Assembly (NCBI GenBank): GCA_002372575.1
Contig: DFHC01000014.1
Coordinates: 1 to 13,022 of the forward strand
Direction of reading: 5' to 3'
From: a bacterium UBA3734
Lineage (GTDB): Bacteria > Bacteroidota > Bacteroidia > Bacteroidales > Bacteroidaceae
DNA: 13,022 nucleotides
Position numbers and translations under genes: made by a program. A model generated the notes under the pieces. The model had not been told where the DNA came from. It worked only from the letters and a program-made list of their open reading frames with translations, and made no database searches. Shown here in pieces: positions 1-6,936 of the stretch. Every line of letters begins with the position of its first letter. The first letter of the stretch is position 1.

Positions 1-45
1 CCCTCAATCCGTGTCGGGCGCAACTTCTATTTGACAATTTAAGTG

Positions 46-705
46 TTATTCTAAAAAATGATGCTTGCGTAGGTCGTCTTCCCATGTCTGAAAGATTTCT
101 CCGCCTCTTATTAGATATAACCCAGGGAAAGGTCGGTCAAAAAGCCGGTCAAACTTCGGGAGATTCTCGCAACCATCAACAGCCGTTGTATGCACCATCA
201 CTGCAACCTCCTCATTAAAAGCCATATCTTTAATACCGCTTTTTGCAAATGCGTATTCATAGGCTATCACCACCATGGGACTAAAGACAACCTTTGTCAG
301 GTTCGGACAATCGAAGAATCCATACCGTGCGACACCCCTTACAATTGTATCTTCTACCCTCGGAGGGATAACAAGTTCACCACAGATTGTGTCCCTGTCG
401 CAAGTTAGGACACCTATCATTCCACAGGCGACAAACACTGGAACGTCAGACCCGTCAACAAACAAGTTGCACAATGTATATTCATCTTCCAGATATTCTT
501 CAATCACCGTCGCCCATTGCGCAACATTCTCCCAGACGTACCTGTCGAGATGGACAGAAAGAACGATACGTAAGCGTTTCTTTCCATCGACTTCATGCAG
601 ATACTTATCACCTGTTTTCAGTTCCAGTCGCTGCTGACAGTATCCGTGCTCTTCTATCTCTTCAGTGTATGTGATGATGTGTGGCATAAGAGAAGTTTTT
701 TTCAT
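46..705 (-). CDS. Hypothetical protein with weak LRR_5 (BspA-like) character
   Basis: A 219-residue protein I do not recognise as a named family. No signal peptide or membrane segment is visible, so it is probably cytoplasmic. Residues about 110-180 have the rhythm of BspA-type LRR_5 repeats: VIPPRVEDTIV, then GFFDCPNLTKVVFSP, then IAYEYAFAKSGIK, as in the family pattern 'sVtsIgdyAFsgCtnLtsv'. The N-terminal half is acidic and otherwise featureless. The ATG at 705 is preferred because a promoter lies about 20 bp upstream; Met7 is an alternative start. It is transcribed separately from the 968-6589 operon, since two terminators and its own promoter lie between them. That the frame is a real gene is well supported by promoter placement; the function is unknown and LRR_5 membership is tentative. 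Confidence 0.6.
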   Translation of the reverse strand: MKKTSLMPHIITYTEEIEEHGYCQQRLELKTGDKYLHEVDGKKRLRIVLSVHLDRYVWENVAQWATVIEEYLEDEYTLCNLFVDGSDVPVFVACGMIGVLTCDRDTICGELVIPPRVEDTIVRGVARYGFFDCPNLTKVVFSPMVVIAYEYAFAKSGIKDMAFNEEVAVMVHTTAVDGCENLPKFDRLFDRPFPGLYLIRGGEIFQTWEDDLRKHHFLE

Positions 706-724
706 GCTTTATGCTTACCAGATG

Positions 725-756
725 CAAATATACGGATTTTTCTATAACTCGCCAAA
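725..756 (-). promoter_or_regulatory. Bacteroidetes-type promoter for the 219-aa gene
   Basis: Read on the minus strand, a -33 box TTTG (753-756) and a -7 box TATATTTG (725-732) are 20 bp apart. This matches the known Bacteroidetes consensus TTTG-N19-21-TAnnTTTG. The predicted transcript start is near 718, leaving a leader of about 13 nt before the ATG at 705. Confidence 0.75.
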
Positions 757-796
757 TAATCCTACCATTTTTCACTTTTTACAAAAAAATAGGGAC

Positions 797-816
797 AATA
801 AAAGCCCCAAAGGGGC
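797..816 (-). terminator. Second (backup) minus-strand terminator hairpin
   Basis: GCCCC/GGGGC (804-816) forms a perfect 5-bp stem with a 3-nt loop. On the minus strand it is followed by TTTTATTG. It lies downstream of the stronger 874-911 terminator and just upstream of the next gene's promoter, so it may act as a backup stop for the surface operon. Confidence 0.45.
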
Positions 817-873
817 GACAGAAACATCATTGCGAGTTCCGACGCCCCTTCAGGGTTCTTTTCTGACGGATAC

Positions 874-911
874 AAAAAAGGGGACTCCTCCGAACAATGC
901 GGAAAAGTCCC
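874..911 (-). terminator. Rho-independent terminator of the surface operon
   Basis: On the minus strand GGGACT (906-911) pairs with AGTCCC (881-886), and an inner CCG/CGG pairs (900-902 with 890-892). The stem is followed by C and then six T (874-879). It begins about 57 nt past the stop codon at 968, as expected for the end of the three-gene operon. Confidence 0.75.
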
Positions 912-936
912 TCTTCAATGATAAGCGATATGTTCC

Positions 937-971
937 CAACTGTCAATTATCAACTATCAACTGTCAATTAT
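937..971. repeat. Short direct repeat around the operon stop codon
   Basis: CAACTGTCAATTAT occurs at 937-950 and 958-971, with the partial unit CAACTAT between. The stop codon (968-970) lies inside the second copy. A related A/T-rich direct repeat (AATGTTCA twice) occurs in the gap at about 11194-11217. Confidence 0.6.
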
Positions 972-2728
972 TTTTGCCGCACGGGGCGAACGCTTAGCCC
1001 GTAGTAGCGGAAGTTGACCTCCCAGCCCACGAGGCCTGAGTAGACGTACAGGCTGTAGGCATTGCACGGGCGTTCTGAGTGGAGCGTCCGCGACCAATAG
1101 TCGCCGCCGGAACCTGCTCCGTCGAGCGACGTGTCGAGGCGATAGCCCGCAGCGGGGAGGAAAATGGACTTCCCGTTGGTCTTACTGGTGGCTTTGCGAC
1201 CCCAAACGCCGTTCAGCTGTGTCCACTCCCAGTTGCAATTGTCAATCAACTCCTGGATTTGGTCGAGACTCGGCATCCGCCAGTTGCTACCCCAGTTCAC
1301 GTAGGCGGCATCGTCCTCGAGGTCGAGTTCGGTCTTGTTGTCCGTGAAGCCATTGTTACCGTAACTGCTGCGGGTGCAATACTTCGTCTGCTTGTCATAA
1401 TCGCCATTGCACCATTTGTAGTTCGCCCAGTTGAACGAATGCCCGTCGCTGGCGTCGCTCGTATAGCCCTTCGTCTCGCCCCAGGCAAAATAAAGGCCGT
1501 ACTCCTCGGGCTTCGTCGCGCCCACGTTGCACGATGCCCAGAGCGTTCCCGAAGGCAATCCGAGGTCGATGGCCTCGCCCGGCGACATATCGGTGCCGTC
1601 CGTCACCGTCACGGCGATTGTCGCCGTCTGCTTCGTCTTCGTGTCGGTTACGGTGATGGTGGCCGAGCCCTTGCTTACACCCTTCACCGTAATCGCAGTG
1701 CCCGAAAGCGAAGCCGTTGCAACGCTGGTATTATTCGACTTCACCGAATATTGGCCGCTACCCGAGGTGATGTTCACCGTTTTCTGCTCTTTCAGCTGAA
1801 TGGCAATGGAGGTTTCGGAGAGAGTGAGTTCATCTTCGATGTCGCCATTCGTAAACTTCAGTTCCTTTCCATCCCACGTGGCATACATGTGATAGGCATG
1901 GCCGCGCTGAATTTCGACATCCGACGACTTCTTGTTGGTGGTAATATACTCTTTACCGTCAATTGTTGCCTTTAATCTTGCATCCTTAACAGAAGCACCG
2001 CTTGGGATATACCATGACAAAAATTTCACAGTTTCTCCAATTCCAATATGAGACGCCCTACTATTTGCATCATCACCGAAATCCGATGGATTGTTTACTA
2101 AAGTATATGGGTCGTCCAAAGAAGTTTTTTCAAAGCTTTTATACCATGGGGTATTAACTTCGAAGCCGAAGTGACGAAACGAAATGCCAATTTTTGATTC
2201 GTTTTTCACGTGTAAGACCTCATAGGTTCCTAAATGTTGAAAATTAACGGAAAAGTTCATTGGACCACCTGTAGTTTTAAACCATACAGGGGCGAACCCT
2301 TGGGAAGAATTTTCCCAATAAACACGTTTCAGTTCACTTTCAGCATATACTTTATTTTTTTCAACCGTGCCGTTAATGTCGCATAGCCCGTATATCAGGT
2401 ATGGCTCTTCTGCTTTCACTCCCGATGGGACTGACAACACGATATTGCAAGTCTTACCATCACTGCTGATATTTCTCACTTTCGCCGGTGCAACAGTATA
2501 TACTTTTTTGTTTTGCTCAATGAAAAGGTACACCTCGTCATCTTCTTTCCATTTTGCAATGAGGTCGAGCGAGCCATTTTTCTGCTCAAGGCCAGCGCGT
2601 GTTTGATACTCTGGCATCACGGCATTGATTGTTATTTGCCGATCGGATTGGTCATTTAACAACTCTTCGCTACAAGCTGATACTAATACCAAAAGCATCA
2701 GACCATATATCTTTGATAACGTTTTCAT
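968..2728 (-). CDS. Fimbrillin-like / Ig-like (BIG2) / FISUMP-domain lipoprotein
   Basis: A 586-residue predicted surface lipoprotein. The ATG at 2728 is chosen over an upstream in-frame Met because it begins a lipoprotein signal peptide (MKTLSKIYGLMLLVLVSAC, Cys19 as lipid anchor) and falls 19 bp after the preceding stop; the longer form would overlap that gene. Residues about 30-290 resemble the Mfa-like fimbrillin-like family common in Bacteroidales: QITINAV near the start, DDEVYLF near 65, and RGHAYHMYATWDG at the end. Residues about 302-377 are an Ig-like BIG2 domain (SGSGQYSV, then KGSATITVTD). Residues about 387-586 are a FISUMP (Fibrobacter major paralogous) domain: IDLGLPSGTLWASCNVGA, YGLYFAWGE, NWRMPSLDQIQELI, and C-terminal GLSVRPVR. 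It is the last gene of the operon and lacks the T9SS tail of the first. Base composition rises sharply in the FISUMP half. The role is inferred as surface display or binding; no enzyme motif is seen. Confidence 0.85.
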   Translation of the reverse strand: MKTLSKIYGLMLLVLVSACSEELLNDQSDRQITINAVMPEYQTRAGLEQKNGSLDLIAKWKEDDEVYLFIEQNKKVYTVAPAKVRNISSDGKTCNIVLSVPSGVKAEEPYLIYGLCDINGTVEKNKVYAESELKRVYWENSSQGFAPVWFKTTGGPMNFSVNFQHLGTYEVLHVKNESKIGISFRHFGFEVNTPWYKSFEKTSLDDPYTLVNNPSDFGDDANSRASHIGIGETVKFLSWYIPSGASVKDARLKATIDGKEYITTNKKSSDVEIQRGHAYHMYATWDGKELKFTNGDIEDELTLSETSIAIQLKEQKTVNITSGSGQYSVKSNNTSVATASLSGTAITVKGVSKGSATITVTDTKTKQTATIAVTVTDGTDMSPGEAIDLGLPSGTLWASCNVGATKPEEYGLYFAWGETKGYTSDASDGHSFNWANYKWCNGDYDKQTKYCTRSSYGNNGFTDNKTELDLEDDAAYVNWGSNWRMPSLDQIQELIDNCNWEWTQLNGVWGRKATSKTNGKSIFLPAAGYRLDTSLDGAGSGGDYWSRTLHSERPCNAYSLYVYSGLVGWEVNFRYYGLSVRPVRQK

Positions 2729-2747
2729 ATTAATTATTTTTAATGTG

Positions 2748-4616
2748 TTAAAAATCTTCTCCAGGTACATCAATAATAGTCACACCACCATCAGTGCCGC
2801 CCGTTTGGAATTTTCCGCCTTTCCGCCAGAAATAATAGGGAGAGGAACCCACCTTCAATACTGTATAGGGTCGAACTTCATAGGTGGCATTAGATTGGAG
2901 GCCAGAAGTGGGAATGTCTGTTTCAATTTTGAATTGTGGGTATAATCCATACAAATGAGCATATTTCGACTTCATGCTGTAGTATGTCCATTCTTTGGGA
3001 AGTTCCTTTCCTTGACTGTCTTTTTTCACCTGAGCCATACAGAAACCATAATCGTCTTCATAGTCATCGAATATTCCAGCGATAGTTCCTCCTCTGTCTG
3101 CCGAAATATGCACATTGTCACGTGTTTTGGCATTGTCTTCTGGATAGATTGAAAAATTATTAAAAACGGGGACTAAGGCTGCACCCTGAATAATATTTTT
3201 GTCAAACAAGGTTAATGATGTACCTTTCGATCCGCCAATTTTCCAGCCCAAAATATTAAATTCGACTTTGCCATCCAAAGGAATGTCTAAACCAACTGAA
3301 AGGGATAGGTTGTCTTTGATTTCCAAGTCATCATTATACAAAAGTGCTGAGTTATCGACACTTTTCCATTTTACGGCTAATTCGCCGGAAACTTTCGCGT
3401 AGGGAGATAGCCCTATTGAGAGTGACACATTTTCCAAACCATAGGGTTTGAAGTTTAGTTCTGGCCAAATGGAGAATTTAACCTCACCTTCAAGACCAGC
3501 TTCCATATTTTTCAAACCATCGAAAAATTTATTTAGAGAATAGTCGGAAAAGTCGCTTTTAAGTTCCTTTCCATAGTCCCAATTTTCACCATAAATATTT
3601 TCTTTTTTATTATAAATCAGCCAAGCATCGAATCCGCAAGTTTCAATATCAATCGGTTTCCATTTGGCATAAATCTTTCCTTCCGCCGTTCTGAGCCCAA
3701 ACTTCCAAACTAACTCAGGAACAATAACAACTGGAACTGGCCCAACCATGAATTCTATTGGTGTAAGTTCTACATCGAAAAACTTTTTTTCGTACTCGGC
3801 CTTAATAGCCGCCTCTAGGGTAGCGCTTAACGAAAGATTTCCATCCAGTGTAACACCGAAGCGGTCAGGAATTCCACCATCTGAATCGTAAATAAGTGTG
3901 CCTCCTATAGACATATCAACATTGATATCGGCTTTAACATATTCTTTTATTTCAACGTTCCCAAAATTGAACTTGTTTCCAGGGTATTCATACAAGTTCC
4001 ATTTCTTTTTAAAATGAAACAACTCAAATTCTTCTGCTTTCATAGGGCCGTTCTGCATAAAAATCTTCTTTCGTATATTTGATCCCTGCCCCACTTCACG
4101 AAGCTGCAATCGCTGTTCCACATGAGCATTGGGAAGGACTTCATTAAGATAGGCCTGAGAAGTTTTCAAAACGACTTGTCCATTGGATTTTTCAACTTTT
4201 TCCACGCGATAGAGGAAACCATAAGGGGCAGTATCAGTAATACCCGAAACAATGATTTCACCTTCTTTTGGTATGGTTTCAGTATCAGAAGACAGTACAA
4301 CCGTACCATCTTCTTGAACTTCATCAACCATCATATCAGTTCCTGTTTCTTCCGAATAAACATGCACAGTAGGAGGCTCGTAATAACGTGTAATCGATCT
4401 GATTTTACTCAAATCAAACTGGTCTTGGAATTGTCCGTTATCACTCAATGAATATTGATTGCCATTTTGAATGAAGCTGATACCCGTCTTAAACGTACTG
4501 GTCGTGTCTGCTCCATTATAGTTAATGGTAAACTTCGGCATGGTGTTCTGGGCTGTCGCACTTAAACCAACCACCCAAACCAGCAAAATCGAAAAATAAA
4601 ATCTTATAGCTTTCAT
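2748..4616 (-). CDS. Secreted or outer-membrane protein of unknown function
   Basis: 622 residues that I do not recognise as a named family. Residues 1-22 form a Sec signal peptide (basic start, hydrophobic FSILLVWVVGL, cleavage near SATAQ); no lipobox Cys follows. Residues about 80-170 (PPTVHVYSEE to AHVEQRL) read as a small beta module, including PYGFLYRVEKVEKSNGQVVL, a pattern I associate with secreted proteins, though I cannot name it. Residues about 230-470 are rich in alternating hydrophobic/polar segments with little Cys, consistent with a beta-rich fold or beta-barrel. The C-terminal ~130 residues include an acidic patch (DDYEDDYGF). The gene starts 2 bp after the stop of the LRR gene and ends 19 bp before the FISUMP lipoprotein, so it is almost certainly co-transcribed with both. 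It is visibly AT-richer than the first gene. A role in anchoring or partnering its neighbours is only a guess. Confidence 0.85.
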   Translation of the reverse strand: MKAIRFYFSILLVWVVGLSATAQNTMPKFTINYNGADTTSTFKTGISFIQNGNQYSLSDNGQFQDQFDLSKIRSITRYYEPPTVHVYSEETGTDMMVDEVQEDGTVVLSSDTETIPKEGEIIVSGITDTAPYGFLYRVEKVEKSNGQVVLKTSQAYLNEVLPNAHVEQRLQLREVGQGSNIRKKIFMQNGPMKAEEFELFHFKKKWNLYEYPGNKFNFGNVEIKEYVKADINVDMSIGGTLIYDSDGGIPDRFGVTLDGNLSLSATLEAAIKAEYEKKFFDVELTPIEFMVGPVPVVIVPELVWKFGLRTAEGKIYAKWKPIDIETCGFDAWLIYNKKENIYGENWDYGKELKSDFSDYSLNKFFDGLKNMEAGLEGEVKFSIWPELNFKPYGLENVSLSIGLSPYAKVSGELAVKWKSVDNSALLYNDDLEIKDNLSLSVGLDIPLDGKVEFNILGWKIGGSKGTSLTLFDKNIIQGAALVPVFNNFSIYPEDNAKTRDNVHISADRGGTIAGIFDDYEDDYGFCMAQVKKDSQGKELPKEWTYYSMKSKYAHLYGLYPQFKIETDIPTSGLQSNATYEVRPYTVLKVGSSPYYFWRKGGKFQTGGTDGGVTIIDVPGEDF

Positions 4617-4618
4617 TG

Positions 4619-6589
4619 TTATTTCTTATTAAATTTAAACGATTGATTTCCACATTTCACGATATAGATTCCAGATGGCAGGCTGGAGACATTGATGATG
4701 GTTTCCTGTCCTGCCGCATAGGTCGTGGCGACTTTCACACCATCAACGGAATACACATTGACGGTTCCTTTGGCTCCGACAAGTGTCAGTTCGTTATTGA
4801 CATAGCGCTTCAGTATGTTCTGCGTTTTCTCCGTCGTGATGTTTTCAACGCTGACAGGGTCGGAATTGACGAAATGCACGCGAAGCACTTCGTCGGCCAA
4901 CACATTGCCATTGATGTCGAGCACCGAGAAATAGGCACTTTCATCGACGGCAACAAGCATTCCGACACGACTCATCGGGAACTTCTCACCGCTGTCGGTG
5001 ACAAGTTGCCAGCCACTTTCATCGTCGCTGCCATCGGTGACGGTGACGGCAATCTCTGCCACCTCGCCTGACGAGAGATCTTTCACGGTGACAATGGCGC
5101 GGCCTTTGCTCTTGGCAGTAATTTTAATCATATCGTGATCTTTTGAAAATGAACCATCTTCACTTACGGTACTTATGGTGTGAGTATAACTGCTGACATT
5201 TACGACATTGGGATTGTTGGTGGCAACTTCGTACATTCCACTTCCCGTCAGCACTTCAACTTCAACTTGACCACCTACTGCCAAGGTCTGCGAATAAGAC
5301 GAGAGCGACAAATGGGGTGCGGTTATCACATGCACCTTCACTTCGGCCACCTCCTGAGTATTCTTATCTTTTATCTGCACAGTAGCGTTACCCAATGCGA
5401 TGCCTTTGATAGTCAGATGGTCGTCGATTTTTCCGCCATCTTGCCCCGGAGTTAGGGCTTTGGCAGGAAGACCGTCGGAGATGAAACTGGTTTCCACGAT
5501 ATTGGGATTCTTGTTGATGACTTCATAGCTTCCACTTCCCGACTCCACCTGCACATGACCATAGGTGTTGAGGTATATGTCGATTTCTGTATGATCCACT
5601 TTGAGAGAGGGGGTGGTATCTTCGCTGCCCTCGTATTCTTGCCATCCAGCAATAAAAGCATACACCGTCCAACCCTTTCCTTTGGCTACGGCCACTTGTG
5701 ATTTTGTGCAAACATTACCTTCGTTTCCGTCCCACGTGTCAATGACATTGCAATCTCCGCTTTCCACCGTCGGCAGATTGTTCACGAGCGCATCCATCGC
5801 TTCTCCTTTGATTTGGTTGCTCCAGCACCCCAACCATTCCAATAATGCAGCGTTTTTCGACACATTGAGCGAGTTCAGTTGATTATTGTAGCAGTGCAAA
5901 GATGTCAGCGCGGTATTTTTCGACACATCGAGCGAGGTTAGTTGGTTTTCGGAACACACCAAATACGACAATTTTGTGTTCTGCGACACATCGAGCGAGG
6001 TTAAGCGGTTGCCAGAGCAGTTCAGATTTGTCAGCATGGTGGTCTTTGACACATTGAGCCTGGTCAGGCGGTTGTCGGAACAGTACAACCCTTCAAGTAA
6101 TTTATTATTTGATACATCGAGCGAGGTTAGTTGGTTGCCATAGCAGGCCAACCATATCAGCGCGGTGTTTTTCGACACATCGAGCGAGGTCAGTTGGATT
6201 TCGTTGCAGGACAACTCTTCTAACGCTATATTCTTCGATACATCTAGCGAAGTCAGTTGGTTGTTGTCGCAGCGCAGCGTTTTCAGCGCAGCGTTTTGCG
6301 AAACATCCAGTGAGGTCAGTTGGTTGTTGTTGCAGTACAATTTCGTCAGCGCGGTGAAATGTTCGATTCCCGTGAGGTTCGCGATGGATTTTTCGGCAAT
6401 ATAGAGCGAAGTCGTTGTGGCGATTTTTGCTTCCGTGATTTCGTCGCCCTCACTAATTCCAAGTTCTGCAGCCAATGCCTTGCGGAAATTCGCGTCGGGG
6501 AAATTCTTCGAGTTTAGAACAACCTGCGCCCGCCCCGTCGTCGCTATCGCGATAAGGGCGAGCAGTAGAGTAAATAGTTTTTTCTTCAT
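4619..6589 (-). CDS. Secreted leucine-rich-repeat / Ig-like protein with T9SS-type C-terminal sorting domain
   Basis: 656 residues. A Sec signal peptide spans residues 1-21 (KKK, hydrophobic core, then TTGRAQ). Residues about 25-90 are an N-terminal cap of the 'NFPDANFRKAL' kind seen on bacterial secreted LRR proteins. Residues 91-259 are eight near-perfect 21-residue LRRs (LTSLDVSKNTALxxLxCxxNQ), each with a Cys in the LxC position. Two Ig-like BIG2-type domains follow (about 328-420 and 426-517), both carrying SGSG(S/M)YEV and ending in V-x-V-T/H. The last ~70 residues (VNVYSVDGVKV, INVSSLPSGIYIVK, SFKFNKK) match the pattern of a type A T9SS sorting domain, which directs export across the outer membrane. 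It is first in the three-gene operon and downstream of the structured leader. The LRR and Ig-like modules suggest a surface adhesin or binding protein; the ligand is unknown. Confidence 0.9.
   Translation of the reverse strand: MKKKLFTLLLALIAIATTGRAQVVLNSKNFPDANFRKALAAELGISEGDEITEAKIATTTSLYIAEKSIANLTGIEHFTALTKLYCNNNQLTSLDVSQNAALKTLRCDNNQLTSLDVSKNIALEELSCNEIQLTSLDVSKNTALIWLACYGNQLTSLDVSNNKLLEGLYCSDNRLTRLNVSKTTMLTNLNCSGNRLTSLDVSQNTKLSYLVCSENQLTSLDVSKNTALTSLHCYNNQLNSLNVSKNAALLEWLGCWSNQIKGEAMDALVNNLPTVESGDCNVIDTWDGNEGNVCTKSQVAVAKGKGWTVYAFIAGWQEYEGSEDTTPSLKVDHTEIDIYLNTYGHVQVESGSGSYEVINKNPNIVETSFISDGLPAKALTPGQDGGKIDDHLTIKGIALGNATVQIKDKNTQEVAEVKVHVITAPHLSLSSYSQTLAVGGQVEVEVLTGSGMYEVATNNPNVVNVSSYTHTISTVSEDGSFSKDHDMIKITAKSKGRAIVTVKDLSSGEVAEIAVTVTDGSDDESGWQLVTDSGEKFPMSRVGMLVAVDESAYFSVLDINGNVLADEVLRVHFVNSDPVSVENITTEKTQNILKRYVNNELTLVGAKGTVNVYSVDGVKVATTYAAGQETIINVSSLPSGIYIVKCGNQSFKFNKK
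5813..6319 (-). repeat. 63-bp tandem repeats encoding eight LRR units
   Basis: Eight in-frame units of about 63 bp encode 21-residue LRRs; the last unit has one extra residue. The best conserved DNA is the part encoding LTSLDVS, seen on the + strand as variants of 'gacacatcgagcgaggt'. Codon use in the conserved part is nearly uniform across units, so the array resembles a recently expanded or homogenised tandem duplication. Confidence 0.85.
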
Positions 6590-6652
6590 AAATGTAATTT
6601 TTATTAGTTAATACTTGATTTGTCTTCTTGAAATCCGCACTAACTATTTGGG

Positions 6653-6840
6653 CAAAAAGAAAGCGCAGACCCCATCCATATCTCCAGTCAGGCTTAGCAC
6701 GGCCCCTACATACTTATGGCGAGTCTGCACTTGTGATGCATACTCTATAGTACGTAGGATTACTCTTCTTTCTCGTTTGAGGTGCTAATTCGACTGGAGA
6801 ATTTGAGCAAATAAAAGCCGCATCCCACTTTCGGGGAATA
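6653..6840 (-). ncRNA. Structured 5' leader or small RNA upstream of the surface operon
   Basis: From the predicted start near 6840 the minus-strand RNA shows, in order: (1) a 10-bp hairpin (6817-6844) with a C(GAAA)G tetraloop and two G-U pairs, followed by UUUUAUUUG; (2) a long-range stem UCUCCAGUC/GACUGGAGA (6792-6800 with 6681-6689), then an internal loop, then UUAGCAC/GUGCUAA (6782-6788 with 6694-6700); (3) inside it, CCUACGUAC/GUAUGUAGG (6750-6758 with 6705-6713), enclosing GAGU/ACUC and UGCA/UGCA (6737-6745 with 6721-6729); (4) GUCUGCGC (6663-6670) followed by UUUCUUUUUG. The G-U pairs would be A-C mismatches on the other strand, so the minus strand is the likely RNA. I could not match it to a riboswitch, ribozyme, RNase P, SRP or tmRNA signature. 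It could be a cis-acting leader or an independent sRNA; the exact ends are uncertain. Confidence 0.5.
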
Positions 6841-6846
6841 CGGCTA

Positions 6847-6877
6847 CAAAGTTACGGAATTATTTCGATTTCGCAAA
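6847..6877 (-). promoter_or_regulatory. Bacteroidetes-type promoter for the surface operon or leader RNA
   Basis: On the minus strand a -33 box TTTG (6874-6877) is 19 bp from a -7 box TAACTTTG (6847-6854). The predicted start is near 6840, about 250 nt before the first start codon at 6589. No second match to this consensus was found between 6590 and 6846, so this appears to drive both the leader and the operon. Confidence 0.75.
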
Positions 6878-6936
6878 AATATTTTATGAAAATGTTTCAG
6901 AAAAAGTAATGTCTCCGCCCTGCCTGTCAAATTCGC

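Noticed and set aside
1..45. Possible gene or terminator at the left window edge
   Set aside because: Too short to judge. No hairpin with a T-run and no codon pattern I can support.
1079..1975. 298-codon + strand open frame opposite the FISUMP gene
   Set aside because: Rich in R/V/A with no motif. It exists because the FISUMP half is GC-rich and stop codons are rare in antisense; the minus strand has a recognisable protein.
2729..2773. Longer N-terminus for the fimbrillin-like/FISUMP lipoprotein (start at 2773)
   Set aside because: It would overlap the upstream gene and bury the lipoprotein signal peptide that begins at 2728.
5813..6319. Regular repeats considered as a CRISPR array
   Set aside because: The units are contiguous, in frame and encode LRRs; there are no unique spacers of constant length and no cas genes.
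6650..6850. Match of the leader to known RNA classes (cobalamin, TPP, SAM, c-di-GMP, RNase P, SRP, tmRNA, hammerhead, 6S)
   Set aside because: I did not find the conserved core motifs of these classes by eye. A 6S-like bubble stem was considered because of the ~190-nt size, but the first 30 nt form a local hairpin, not a closing stem. An Infernal search would decide.
6650..6850. Retron-like msr-msd reading of the inverted repeats
   Set aside because: No reverse transcriptase gene is present on either side.
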